Of a stretch of 64,000 nt of DNA, positions 54,057 through 63,232 are shown one piece after another. This stretch comes from Actomonas aquatica. Its GTDB lineage: Bacteria; Verrucomicrobiota; Verrucomicrobiia; Opitutales; Opitutaceae. Position 1 is the first letter of the stretch. Each line of letters begins with the position of its first letter. The notes beneath the pieces were generated by a model. That model saw only the letters and a list, made by a program, of their open reading frames with translations, was not told the origin of the DNA and made no database searches. Position numbers and translations under genes: made by a program. The stretch spans positions 2,790,001 to 2,854,000 of the forward strand of contig NZ_CP139781.1 in the NCBI RefSeq assembly GCF_019679435.2, written 5' to 3'.

Positions 54057-54608
54057 TTAGCGACTCCAGGGCGGCACCACCGCGTTGGAGCGCGCGTAGG
54101 CAATCATCTGACCCAAATGCTCGTGGCCATGGTCGGCGATGATCAGCGCCAGCTGCGCCCGCGGCGCTTTCATCCCGAAGAACTCGATCTCCTCGGCCAT
54201 CGCCTCCGCCGAAGCCCCGGCGATGGCGTGTTTGGCAAATTCCACCGACGCTGCGTAAGCCGCAATGAGTTCGGCTTTGCTCGCGCCCTCGCCGATCTTA
54301 CGCGGGTCGACGCCTTCCGGGATCTTCGCGCCGAGCATGCTGCCGATGAAGTAGTTGGCCCCGGAAACATGGGTGAGCACGCCGCGGACGGATGCCACGC
54401 CCTCCGCCGGCGACCAGTCGTATTTGTCCTCCGGGATGGCGTTGGCCAACTGGTTCATCTTATCGGCCGCGGCCGACAGGCTGCCGACGATAATCTGATT
54501 GGTAAGCGGCAAAGCGGGATTCGCGCTTTCATGGTGATCCGCGAAAGCGGCGAACGGCGCACTCAGAGCTACGGCGGCCGCGACGAGTTGTTTGGTAAAG
54601 GTTTTCAC
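54057..54608 (-). CDS. exported DinB-family protein
   Basis: A 183-residue protein with a GTG start and a clear signal peptide (about 1-24, ending AAFAD). The mature part is a DinB-type four-helix bundle. Candidate metal-binding histidines are in LTHVSGANYF and in ADHGHEHLGQMIAYAR near the C-terminus. Most DinB proteins are cytoplasmic thiol-dependent or metal-dependent enzymes, so a secreted version is uncommon. Function cannot be named. An upstream in-frame start at 54695 would add an unlikely leader. Confidence 0.85.
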   Translation of the reverse strand: MKTFTKQLVAAAVALSAPFAAFADHHESANPALPLTNQIIVGSLSAAADKMNQLANAIPEDKYDWSPAEGVASVRGVLTHVSGANYFIGSMLGAKIPEGVDPRKIGEGASKAELIAAYAASVEFAKHAIAGASAEAMAEEIEFFGMKAPRAQLALIIADHGHEHLGQMIAYARSNAVVPPWSR

Positions 54609-54744
54609 AGCAATCTTAGGTTGGGAGTGTAAGGGTAACCAGCGTTGGGGTGTGGGGAAGGAAACCTCCATGGCAGCAAGCGTCAACGCCCCCATCGCAA
54701 AACCATGGCGAGAACCGGTTTCACATCACCTCCACAACGGACAC

Positions 54745-54772
54745 AAAAAAGCCACCGCGCGGGGCGGTGGCT
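54745..54772 (-). terminator. rho-independent terminator of the SPFH gene
   Basis: Read on the - strand: AGCCACCGC (54764-54772 complement) and GCGGTGGCT (54750-54758 complement) form a 9-bp stem with a five-base loop, followed by six T (54745-54750). It sits 34 bp after the SPFH stop codon. Confidence 0.85.
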
Positions 54773-54805
54773 CGACTCAAATGGTCGCGTCCGCGCCCGC
54801 GGCGT

Positions 54806-55975
54806 TTAGCGATTCGGGAGAGCGCGCATGGGCACTTGATCGGCGGCGGCAGCCTCGCCCCCCACGACCGACTTCACGGCGCGCAGGAAGGAATCGCTGA
54901 GCAGGTTCACCGTCATGTCCTGCGGCAGGTAACCATCGATGTTCTTGAACGCGTCACTCATCGACTTCGCCACCTCGATGCGCACGAAGGCTTCCGAACC
55001 CTCGGCCGAGTAAGCGCTCAGCTTCAGACGAGTAGCTTCGGCTTCGGCCTCACCGAGGGCCTTGATGGCCTGGGCGCGGAGTAGCGCGGCTTCCTGTTCA
55101 CCTTGGGCAGCGAGCACGTTGCGGTTCTTGTCGGCCTCGGCGGCGAGTTCCACGCGCTTGGCGGCGGCTTCGGCGTCGAGCACCTGCTGCTCGGCCATCT
55201 TCTGCGCAGACAACACGCCAACTTCCTTGTCGCGGCGGGCATCCACCACCGCCCGTTCGTAAGCGGCCTGCGCTTCGGCCTTGGCCTGTTCGGCTTTGGC
55301 TTCGGCGGCCTTGGTCTCTTCGATGGCGCGCAGGCGGGACTGCACGGCGACCTGGCGGGCTTTGATCTGTTCAACGTAGGACGGATCGAGACCGATGTGC
55401 TCGATGACAAAGTTCTCCACGATCACACCGCGCTTGCGCAGCTCGGCGTCGGGCGCCATGAGCGCGGCGGAGATGTCGCTCTGCAGCGAGACGAGGCCCT
55501 CACCGGAATAGGCGTCGAGCGCCGACCGGGTGGTCGCCTGGTCCTTCACCACGCGCATGAGCTCGGGGCGCAGGATCTTCTCCTCCACGTTTTCACGCAC
55601 GGTTTTGTGCAGCTCGACCACAAAGGACGGATCACGGCGCCAGCGGATGTTGAGCGAGATGCGCATGTCCTGACCTTCCGAGGACTGCACGAGGTAGCTA
55701 TCGCGGCGACGGCCAGCACCGTAGGTGTCGTTGGACTGGTCGTTCATGACGAAGACCTGCGAGGACATGTCATATTTGAAGACCTTTTGGGTGAAGCCGG
55801 GGAACAGCACGTAGGTTTTCGGCTGTAGGGGATCGGGCAATACACCGCCCGACCATGTCTCTTTCACGCCAAGTTGATTACCCTCCACCGTCTCGATATC
55901 GACGATGAAGATGCTGGCGAGGATGAGGACCACGACGATGACGCCGGTGGCGATGAGTGACAGGGTTTGTTTCAT
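54806..55975 (-). CDS. SPFH/prohibitin-like (HflC/HflK-type) membrane protein
   Basis: A 389-residue protein with one N-terminal transmembrane helix (about 7-27), an SPFH domain (about 30-235), and a long alanine/glutamate-rich coiled-coil (about 215-330). The order and the run EAAAKRVELAAEADKNRNVLAA resemble HflK/HflC and other prohibitin-like proteins that form membrane microdomains and modulate FtsH-type proteases. It follows a small membrane protein gene on the same strand and ends at a terminator. Its position just after the export operon may be coincidental or functional. Confidence 0.88.
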   Translation of the reverse strand: MKQTLSLIATGVIVVVLILASIFIVDIETVEGNQLGVKETWSGGVLPDPLQPKTYVLFPGFTQKVFKYDMSSQVFVMNDQSNDTYGAGRRRDSYLVQSSEGQDMRISLNIRWRRDPSFVVELHKTVRENVEEKILRPELMRVVKDQATTRSALDAYSGEGLVSLQSDISAALMAPDAELRKRGVIVENFVIEHIGLDPSYVEQIKARQVAVQSRLRAIEETKAAEAKAEQAKAEAQAAYERAVVDARRDKEVGVLSAQKMAEQQVLDAEAAAKRVELAAEADKNRNVLAAQGEQEAALLRAQAIKALGEAEAEATRLKLSAYSAEGSEAFVRIEVAKSMSDAFKNIDGYLPQDMTVNLLSDSFLRAVKSVVGGEAAAADQVPMRALPNR

Positions 55976-55991
55976 AGCAGGAAGCGGGAGC

Positions 55992-56207
55992 TTAGCGTTT
56001 GCGGTTCTTCAGAAAGATGAGCGTGCAGACGCCGATATAGATTACGAAGAGGGTCGCGATGAGCGGCAGGAGCAGGCGCACCATGGCGCTTTTCATCAAC
56101 ACGGCGGCACCGAGCACGACCAACCAGCCAACCACAAACGCCATCACCACCCGCCAGGAGAACGGCGTGCGGGGTTCGAGTTCGATCACGGGTTCGGGTC
56201 GCGACAT
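55992..56207 (-). CDS. small two-helix membrane protein of unknown function
   Basis: A 71-residue protein with two hydrophobic segments (about 18-38 and 43-65) and a basic C-terminus ending FLKNRKR. I recognise no family. It precedes the SPFH gene by only 16 bp and is likely translated from the same message, so it may be an accessory subunit. Confidence 0.75.
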   Translation of the reverse strand: MSRPEPVIELEPRTPFSWRVVMAFVVGWLVVLGAAVLMKSAMVRLLLPLIATLFVIYIGVCTLIFLKNRKR

Positions 56208-56289
56208 GGCACCGACCCTAAGCAGGCGGACCTACGCACGGCCAGAGGAATGCACCCGCATTCGAAACATCAACCGGATCTGTAACGCC

Positions 56290-58272
56290 CTACACCATGC
56301 TGGCTTGCCGGACTCGCTGCGGTCGCGGATCCGCCGCGCCCAGACTTAAATTCTCATCCAACCACTGATCGTGCCGCAGCACTGCCAAACGACGCCGCGC
56401 ATCGCGCCGTCCTGCCCGCCATTGCGCGATGGCCAGGCTCCCCCGCAACAACCAGCCGGTCCCGCCATAAAGCGCGCCCCATCGCCGCCACCACCCCGGC
56501 ATAAAGTGGCGCAGGATCTCATCCGCCCAACTCGCCAACGGCTCCACTTCCCCTGGCTGCCCTTGTCGCGCGCAACGGCCAAATAACTGCCGGTCGACTC
56601 GACTCGAGCCGTGTCGCTCCGTGGCGATCACGCGCAAGCCCCCCGCCTCCAGCACCTCGTCCCGCGGCACAATGTCCGTGCCCCGCCCCGCCATGTTAGT
56701 CGCGATGGTGATCTGTCCGCGTTGTCCCGCCGCCGCGATGATCTCCGCTTCATGCGCACTGCGCACCGCATTGAGCAGCGTGAAGGTCACGCCGGCCGAC
56801 CGCAGCTCCGCTGCCAACGCCTCACTCGCCGCCACCGTGCGCGTGCCGATCAACACCGCCTGGCCCGTGGCCCGACAGGCCTGCACCCGCGCCAACACAT
56901 GCGCCCACTTGCCCGCTTCGTCGCGAAAGCCGCGCAACCGCAACACGCGCCGTTGCACCGCCCGGTGCGGTGGAATCGCCACCACCGGCAGTCGGTAAAG
57001 ATGCCAAAACTCCGCCGCCGCATCTGTCGCCGTGCCCGTCACTCCCGCCAAGCGCGGCACCTGCCGAAAGAAACGCTGAAAACTTAAACTCGCCATCGTT
57101 TCAGTCGGCGCACTCACCGGGACGCCCTCCTTGGCTTCCAAAAGCGCGTGCATGCCTTCACCCAAGCTGCGGTCCGGCATGGTGCGTCCGGTGGATTCGT
57201 CGACCAATACGATCTTGTTTTCCGCCACCACGTAATGCTTGCCGGCTTCGTAAGCGTGCAACGCGACCAGAGCCTTGCCCAGCCACTCCTCCCGCCAGCG
57301 CGGCACCCGCAACAGCGCGTGCGTGCCCCCGGCGGCCGCCGTCACCGTTACGCGGCGATCCACCTTGGCTTCGCGCCGCCCCACATCCACGACGAAGTCC
57401 CGCCCTGACTCCAGCCCCCGAGCTTCCCGCAGAGCTTCTGCACACAAGTCCGCCAAATAATCATTCTCGCGCTGCGCGCTGATGATAAGCGGTGTCACCG
57501 CCTCGTCCACCAGCACTTGGTCCGCTTCATCCACCAACACCGTCTGTATCCGCGGCAGCACGACAACAGGATTCGCCCCGCCCCGCCGCCGCACCCACGG
57601 TCGCCACGCTTCCGCCGTCACCCGCCGCCCCAGGCGCAAACGGTCACGCAGGAAATCGCCCACCAGTTCCCGGCTGGTCGTGTAAACCACCTGCGCGCGG
57701 TAGCGCTCCCGCCGGGTCGCCGGACGATCCTCCCCGGTCACTGCCGCCACCGTCACCCCGCAACGCGCATAAAACCGCGCCAGCGCCCGCGCATCCCGCG
57801 CCGCCAGATAATCATTGGCGGTGAGCACCTGCACGGCCTGCCCGGTCCACGCCGCCAACACCGCCGCCATGGCCAGTGTGAGCGTCTTGCCCTCGCCCGT
57901 GGCCATTTCGACCAGCCAACCGCGCTGCAGCCCCAGCACCCCCATCAGCTGTTCGCGATGCGGCACCAGTCCGAGCTCCCGCACCGCCACCGCGCCGATG
58001 GCCGCCAAGGCGTCTCCGCGCACCTTCGCCGTGCGTTGGCGGCGATGCGCCCAGTTTGCCCGAACCTGCCGCAGCCCGTTGTCGAGCGCGGCGTTGCGCT
58101 CGCCCTCCCATTGCAAAGTCGCCTCCCGCACCCGCGTCGCTTCCCCAGCCAGATCAACCCGCCGCGCGCGCCATCGTATCCATTTTCCGGCGACGTCCTC
58201 CAGGCCGGCCTCCAGTCCCCGCGGCACGGGCCGCGGGCGCCGCAGTCGCGGGAGTTCGATTTCAGCGGCCAT
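56290..58272 (-). CDS. SecA-like ATPase, shortened
   Basis: A 660-residue protein clearly related to the preprotein translocase motor SecA. Walker A is ATGEGKT (124-130), the DEAD region reads VDEADQVLVDEA (247-258), the preprotein cross-linking domain includes VLVDESTGRTMPDRS (355-369), and the second nucleotide fold has TNMAGRGTD (525-533) and QLFGRCARQG (562-571). Canonical SecA is about 840-900 residues; the C-terminal helical scaffold is much shortened and no zinc-binding tail is present. It starts inside the M50-type gene with an 11-bp overlap, so it is translationally coupled to it. It is unlikely to be the housekeeping SecA and probably serves this operon. Confidence 0.93.
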   Translation of the reverse strand: MAAEIELPRLRRPRPVPRGLEAGLEDVAGKWIRWRARRVDLAGEATRVREATLQWEGERNAALDNGLRQVRANWAHRRQRTAKVRGDALAAIGAVAVRELGLVPHREQLMGVLGLQRGWLVEMATGEGKTLTLAMAAVLAAWTGQAVQVLTANDYLAARDARALARFYARCGVTVAAVTGEDRPATRRERYRAQVVYTTSRELVGDFLRDRLRLGRRVTAEAWRPWVRRRGGANPVVVLPRIQTVLVDEADQVLVDEAVTPLIISAQRENDYLADLCAEALREARGLESGRDFVVDVGRREAKVDRRVTVTAAAGGTHALLRVPRWREEWLGKALVALHAYEAGKHYVVAENKIVLVDESTGRTMPDRSLGEGMHALLEAKEGVPVSAPTETMASLSFQRFFRQVPRLAGVTGTATDAAAEFWHLYRLPVVAIPPHRAVQRRVLRLRGFRDEAGKWAHVLARVQACRATGQAVLIGTRTVAASEALAAELRSAGVTFTLLNAVRSAHEAEIIAAAGQRGQITIATNMAGRGTDIVPRDEVLEAGGLRVIATERHGSSRVDRQLFGRCARQGQPGEVEPLASWADEILRHFMPGWWRRWGALYGGTGWLLRGSLAIAQWRAGRRDARRRLAVLRHDQWLDENLSLGAADPRPQRVRQASMV

Positions 58273-60418
58273 AACGCTCCTGCACAAACTGGCGCAACCG
58301 TCGCCACCCTTGCACGCCCCAGGGTTGCCAATCCAGGCCCACGCGCACGACCCCGGTGCGCATGAAAAGCGCCGGCGCCGTGTCATCGGGCAACGCCACG
58401 CGCAGCCGGAAAAAGGGTTCGGCCGCCCGCAGGCCTTCCGCGTCTTCGGGGTCCGTTGGCACCACGCCACCGGCCCGCCAGCCCAGCGCCGCCGACGGCA
58501 GACGTCGACTCTCTGCCGGCCGCAGCGTTCCCGGTGCGGTGGGCAGCGCCTCCGCAGCGTTCCCCCAAAGCCGCACCTCAGTGGACTGGGTCGTGCTCCG
58601 GGTCAGGCGATCCACATCCCGCTGCGCCACCACCGCATCAAAAACCAATGTATCCGCCGACCGGATGCGCCCCAGCATCGTGCCCCGCGGCACCCGTGCT
58701 CCCACCCGCCACACCAGTTGCGGGGCCGACCACAGGCCGTCCTGCGGCGCCCGCACGGTCAAGGCCTCCAGTTGCGCGGCGATCTCCACCTCCTGTTTCC
58801 GAATCGCCTGCAGTCGCTCGTCGAGTGGCGCCAGCACCGCCGGAGCCTGCGACCACGCCAGCGCGCGCCGTGCCTCCACTTCCTGCCGCACCGCGGCGAG
58901 TTCGCGTTGCAGATCGAGCAGCTCTGGGTTCGCCAGTTGCAGCAATACCTGCCCCGTCATCACCCGTTCGCCGCTGGCCACGACCACAGATTTAATTTCT
59001 CCCTCCACCCCGGCAAACACGTCACTGACCTGCTCGGCGCTCACCACGCCGGGAGCCCGCACCGCGTGCGGCATCGGCACGGCCGCGAGGAACCCGACCA
59101 CCACCACCGGCAGCGCAACCGCCCAACCGGTGGCTCGCTTGCGTTGCCGCTCCGTCGATGGGGAGGTAACGAGGTATTGGAAAAACTTCCACAGCGGGCC
59201 GCCCAACCAGACCACCAACCCGGCGATCGCGATGACAAAGCCCACTCCAAACAACTGCCCCGCGATGAAGCCACAGATCACCAGGAGCACAAACACACGG
59301 TAGCCCGCGCACGCGGCTCCGAACGTGCCCAAGGCCGCCGCTCCGCCGCGCGATCGCGCCACCGGGGCGGGTCCATCGAGGCCGAGCCCTTTGCGCTCAA
59401 ACCACCGCCGCCACTGCAACAGCGCCTGCCGCTGCAGGTTCGGCACGCCGACCGCGTCGGCCAACATGTAATAACCGTCGAAGCGCAGCAGCGGATTGGC
59501 GTTGAAGAGGATCGTCGAGACCGACGCCAGGAAGACAATGTTGTAGGCCAAGTGGCCCAAGGTGCCTTCGCCGCCCGCCCGGGCCCAAACCAGCGCCGCG
59601 ATGGCCGCAATGAAGAGCTCAAACAACATGCCGCCGCCGCCCACCAACAAGCGTTGCCACCGCTGCCGAAACGCCCACGCCGCACTCGTGTCGACAAAGG
59701 GCACCGGCGTGAAGACGAGCAACATGATGCCGCAGGAACGCACCTCGCCGCCGTAGCGTTTGGTCACCATGCCGTGGCCAAACTCGTGGATGATCTTCAC
59801 CAGCGCCCACACCACGTAGAGCCAGGCGAGGTTACCCGGCGCCAACACGCCCTGCGTGTGCTCCCGAAACAGCGCCCAGTTGTCCACCACCGCCTTGGTG
59901 CCCAAGCCCACCACCACCAGCCACAGGATCGCGCCCACCGGACTGATCAGAACACGCCCCACCGACCGTAGCTTCTCCAACAACGCATCGGGATCGAAGA
60001 GCGGGATGCGCAGAAACAGAAAGTTCATCCACTGCTGCCGCGCCATGCGCCGCCGTTCGCGCTGCCGCCGTTCGACCATCGACCACGTCTCGGGTGCGAC
60101 ATCGGCGACCAACAGATTCGCGCCGTGCAACTGCGTGAGCACATCGATCACTTCGCGTTGCCCCGGCGCCGCCTCGGGATCGTGGGCCAGGACCTCCTGC
60201 CACACGGCATCGACCGACCGCGCCCGCTCCAACCGTGCGAGAAAGCGCCACGCCGCCGGGCGCACACGGTAGTGGCGATTGGAAAACGGATCCGACACCA
60301 CCATCCAGGCCTGCCCGCGAAAGGTCTGCCGCCGCACCACACAGTCCGGCCGCAGCGCCACCCGCAACCCCGCCACGAGGTGCCACCGATCACTCAACAA
60401 CCCAGCCGCGCTAGCCAT
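58262..60418 (-). CDS. PqqD-M50 (site-2-protease-like)-HlyD membrane fusion protein
   Basis: A 718-residue membrane protein. Residues about 15-110 resemble a PqqD/RRE-like peptide-binding domain. The membrane part (about 155-450) has the zinc-protease motif HEFGH (211-215) and the second conserved block NANPLLRFDG (306-315), as in M50 site-2 proteases, so proteolytic activity is plausible. The C-terminal third (about 455-718) is a HlyD-like barrel-sandwich and beta-barrel adaptor with a coiled-coil. It is coupled to the SecA-like gene. The domain set suggests recognition, possibly cleavage, and export of a peptide or protein. Confidence 0.9.
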   Translation of the reverse strand: MASAAGLLSDRWHLVAGLRVALRPDCVVRRQTFRGQAWMVVSDPFSNRHYRVRPAAWRFLARLERARSVDAVWQEVLAHDPEAAPGQREVIDVLTQLHGANLLVADVAPETWSMVERRQRERRRMARQQWMNFLFLRIPLFDPDALLEKLRSVGRVLISPVGAILWLVVVGLGTKAVVDNWALFREHTQGVLAPGNLAWLYVVWALVKIIHEFGHGMVTKRYGGEVRSCGIMLLVFTPVPFVDTSAAWAFRQRWQRLLVGGGGMLFELFIAAIAALVWARAGGEGTLGHLAYNIVFLASVSTILFNANPLLRFDGYYMLADAVGVPNLQRQALLQWRRWFERKGLGLDGPAPVARSRGGAAALGTFGAACAGYRVFVLLVICGFIAGQLFGVGFVIAIAGLVVWLGGPLWKFFQYLVTSPSTERQRKRATGWAVALPVVVVGFLAAVPMPHAVRAPGVVSAEQVSDVFAGVEGEIKSVVVASGERVMTGQVLLQLANPELLDLQRELAAVRQEVEARRALAWSQAPAVLAPLDERLQAIRKQEVEIAAQLEALTVRAPQDGLWSAPQLVWRVGARVPRGTMLGRIRSADTLVFDAVVAQRDVDRLTRSTTQSTEVRLWGNAAEALPTAPGTLRPAESRRLPSAALGWRAGGVVPTDPEDAEGLRAAEPFFRLRVALPDDTAPALFMRTGVVRVGLDWQPWGVQGWRRLRQFVQERYGR

Positions 60419-60446
60419 TACAAGACCTCCTAGGCCAAGGATTCTG

Positions 60447-60519
60447 GGCCACAAAAAGGCACGAAAAAGCACAATAACCCAGATGCATTCTTTGTGATTT
60501 TTTGTGCCTTTTTGTGGCC
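60447..60519. repeat. inverted repeat with GGCCACAAAAAGGCAC arms
   Basis: The left arm (60447-60474) begins GGCCACAAAAAGGCACGAAA; the right arm (60491-60519) ends TTGTGCCTTTTTGTGGCC, a near-perfect mirror. A 16-bp spacer separates them. It lies in the only sizeable gap within the export operon, between GAF-HlyD and M50-type genes. Confidence 0.85.
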
Positions 60520-60540
60520 ATTACATTCTTGAGGATAACC

Positions 60541-62373
60541 TCACCACCAGAGTTGGAGGCGGAGCCAGTCGCGGAGGCGGCGGGTGAAGATGTCAGCCAG
60601 GCTGCGCTTTTCCGTAATGAGTTTTCCGATACCGGTCATGCCTGGGCGCCACCAATCGGGCAGTGCGCCATCCGGGGCGGCACGCACGATGAAGACCGCG
60701 CCTTCCGCCTGCACCACCGCCTCCGGTTCGATGCGCGTCACCGTCGCCGTGATGGTTTCATCGGGTCGACTGCGAAAGGCGATCTCGACCGGTGTGCCGT
60801 CCGCGATCAACGGCGCATCCGCCTCCGGCACCGCCAACTCAAAATAGAGCCCATCCAGCTGCGCAAAACGCAGCAGGGAATCGCCCTGCCGCACCGGCGC
60901 GCCCAAACGCTCGCGCAGGTTGCCATCGTCCAACACAAAACCGGCAAAGGGTGCCTGCGCCGCCGTCTGCGCGATGCGTCGCCGCAGTCGCGCCAAACGC
61001 GCCTGCACCTGATCCCGCTGCGCTTCGGCCACCCGCATGGCGGCCAGATCACGTTTGGCCTCCGCCTGCTCCCGCTCGCGCACATAGCGACTCAGGTCGG
61101 CCAACATCTCGGCCTCCTCCAGCCGCAGCGCCGTGCCGTCGAGCGCATAGAGCGGTTGCCCGGCCGCCACAAAGTCGCCCGGCTCCACCGCCACGCTCTC
61201 GACAAACCCATCGAACGGCGCGCTGAACACCATCTGGCGCTCCGGCCGCAGTGTGAACTCCGCCTCCACGCGCAGGGGCACGTGCACCAACAACAGGACC
61301 GCGAGAGTGATCGCCGCCGCCACCGCGCCGAGCTTGGGCCACGGGTGCTGCAGGTTCCAATGGCGACGCAGTGACTCCTCCGCCGCTCGTTTGAGCCGCC
61401 GCCCCCACCAGCCTTCGGCGCGCTCCTTTTCGACCAGTAACGGGGTCAGCCCATCGAGCACCAACGCAAATGCCGCCGCATCGTCGGCCGTGAACGCGCC
61501 CTCCTGCCGGTGCCAGGTGACGGCCCCCACCACCCGCTCGCCATCTCGCAGCGGCAGCGTGCAAAGGTGCGCAAATCCTTGGTCGCGCCCGAGCGCGGCG
61601 TGTTGTGCCACAATCTCCGTCGCCACCGACTCCCCTTCCGCGGCCGGCGGCACCGGCCAGAGCAATGCGGCGTCCTGTTCGATCGTCTCCTCCATGGCGG
61701 CCTCCACCGCCCCCACCGCCGCCATGCGGTCCTCCACCTGATTCATCTGGCTGACCGCCGCGACCTTCACGTAGGGCTCGTGCCACCAACCGAGCACCAC
61801 CCGGTCGGCGGCGTGGCGGTCGGCGAGCTGATTGCAGACCTCCAAAGCGGCCGCCTTGAAGCCACGTTGCGCCCGCACCAACACCGCCAGCTCCAGCGCA
61901 TGCGCCAGTTCATCGGCCCGACGGCGGGTTGTGCCCACTTCACGGATACGGCGACGCCGTCCCACCGCGGCGCCCCACAACAACACCCGGTCCTGCCAAG
62001 CCGCATCCGGGCCATCGGTGCCCCACGTGGCCGGTCGCACTTCGCCCACCGCCACCAGCGGATCGTCACTCAGCTCGTCCCAGGGCAAACGCAGCGCGAA
62101 GGTGCCGCCGCCCAGCTCAGCCGAGGCCAATTGCAGCGGTCCATGCGCCATAGCTTTGGCGATCAAGCGCGTGGGGATGTCGCGAGTCTGCTCGCCGGCC
62201 CGCAGCAAGGTTCGCGGGCCCTGGCCGTCGGCCTGCGCCGGGCGCAGCAGCATGACACAACTCGCGTCCAGCGCGGGGGCGGCCTGCCGCAGCCACTCAC
62301 GCCAAAACTGCGGTTCGTCGCGCTGCGAGCTGGGTTGCAGCCAGTCGGAGACCTGCAGCGGTTTCAGGGCCAC
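60541..62373 (-). CDS. GAF-domain HlyD-family adaptor
   Basis: A 610-residue protein. The first 330 residues are soluble and include a GAF-like domain (about 150-315), then one transmembrane helix (about 347-365), then a HlyD-type adaptor domain with the lipoyl half-motif (FSAPFDGFVESVAVEPGDFV), coiled coil and beta barrel. A cytoplasmic GAF sensor joined to a periplasmic adaptor is an uncommon combination and could gate export in response to a small molecule. The GTG start at 62373 overlaps the upstream HlyD stop by 10 bp; an in-frame GTG at 62406 is an alternative. Confidence 0.88.
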   Translation of the reverse strand: MALKPLQVSDWLQPSSQRDEPQFWREWLRQAAPALDASCVMLLRPAQADGQGPRTLLRAGEQTRDIPTRLIAKAMAHGPLQLASAELGGGTFALRLPWDELSDDPLVAVGEVRPATWGTDGPDAAWQDRVLLWGAAVGRRRRIREVGTTRRRADELAHALELAVLVRAQRGFKAAALEVCNQLADRHAADRVVLGWWHEPYVKVAAVSQMNQVEDRMAAVGAVEAAMEETIEQDAALLWPVPPAAEGESVATEIVAQHAALGRDQGFAHLCTLPLRDGERVVGAVTWHRQEGAFTADDAAAFALVLDGLTPLLVEKERAEGWWGRRLKRAAEESLRRHWNLQHPWPKLGAVAAAITLAVLLLVHVPLRVEAEFTLRPERQMVFSAPFDGFVESVAVEPGDFVAAGQPLYALDGTALRLEEAEMLADLSRYVREREQAEAKRDLAAMRVAEAQRDQVQARLARLRRRIAQTAAQAPFAGFVLDDGNLRERLGAPVRQGDSLLRFAQLDGLYFELAVPEADAPLIADGTPVEIAFRSRPDETITATVTRIEPEAVVQAEGAVFIVRAAPDGALPDWWRPGMTGIGKLITEKRSLADIFTRRLRDWLRLQLWW

Positions 62374-63077
62374 TGGGCGGGCTCCTCCTCGGCCAGACTC
62401 ACCCACCCGCGCAGTCCGGGCTTAAAACGTCCGGCGGTATTGTCGACCCGGGCTCGTGCGCGCATGAGCCCGCTGGAGGGATCCACCAAGGGATCCACAA
62501 ACACGATGCGACAGGGCAACACCACATCGACCAGCGGCACCCGCACCCAAACGGTGTCCCCCACCTGTAGGGTGAGACCCTCTTCCGGATGAACATAAAA
62601 ACGAGCGTCGAGCTGCGACTGATCCACCAACGCCAGCAAAGGTTCACCGCGTTCGACGTATTCGCCGGCCTCGTGATGGCGCACCGTGACGACACCGTCA
62701 TGCACCGCACGCACCAGCCGGCGACTGAGTTGATCGAGGGCTTCGGCGAGTTCGATCTCGGCCACGCGTTGTTCGATCTCCTTTTCCAGCTTCTCCGTCT
62801 CACTGGTCATGTCGTCGGCAAAGAGTTGGGCGGTGCCCTTGGCATCAAACTCACGCTTGCGCAGAACCTCCTGCGCACGTTCCACCCGCAAATCTTCCTG
62901 CGCATGGACAAAGGTCACCAAGAGCGCGTCGGCTTTCACCGTATCGCCCTCGTCGACCGCGATGGATTCGATCACGCCGTCGACCGGTGCGCTCACCACC
63001 ATCGAACGCACGGGCTCGAGCACGATCTCGATCGGCGGCGCCGCGACGGCGCCAGCCGCGATTCCTATCCCGGCCAA
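62364..63077 (-). CDS. HlyD-family periplasmic adaptor subunit
   Basis: A 237-residue adaptor: an N-terminal hydrophobic segment, the lipoyl-like half-motif VSAPVDGVIESIAVDEGDTV, a coiled-coil hairpin (about 60-125), and a beta-barrel C-terminus. It bridges inner-membrane and outer-membrane export parts. The start is uncertain. No ATG lies near the expected N-terminus, and the TTG at 63077 follows a dispersed repeat that ends TTCTGTAAAAAA; an in-frame CTG is one codon upstream. The repeat may have replaced the original leader. The gene is coupled to the GAF-HlyD gene. Confidence 0.83.
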   Translation of the reverse strand: MAGIGIAAGAVAAPPIEIVLEPVRSMVVSAPVDGVIESIAVDEGDTVKADALLVTFVHAQEDLRVERAQEVLRKREFDAKGTAQLFADDMTSETEKLEKEIEQRVAEIELAEALDQLSRRLVRAVHDGVVTVRHHEAGEYVERGEPLLALVDQSQLDARFYVHPEEGLTLQVGDTVWVRVPLVDVVLPCRIVFVDPLVDPSSGLMRARARVDNTAGRFKPGLRGWVSLAEEEPAQWP

Positions 63078-63085
63078 CAGGAGGG

Positions 63086-63190
63086 ATTTTTTACAGAAGG
63101 AAACGAAGGTAAGGAAGGAAGACTCTGGTAGCCCTCTTTGCTTTCTTTGCGGCCTTGGTGTGAAGACCAGCGTCGGTGTGGCTCTACTGG
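63086..63190 (-). repeat. dispersed inverted-repeat element, copy 4 (CACCAAGG family), reversed
   Basis: On the - strand it reads CACACCAAGGCCGCAAAGAAAGC, then a pyrimidine-rich tail ending TTCTGTAAAAAA. It lacks the complete right inverted arm found in copies 1-3 but keeps the same leading and trailing words. The flank (CCGACGCTGG region) resembles that of copy 2. It separates the TolC-like gene from the HlyD gene. Confidence 0.82.
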
Positions 63191-63232
63191 CCTTCGTTTC
63201 CTTTGGTGAAAAAAAATCCATCGGTTGGCCTC

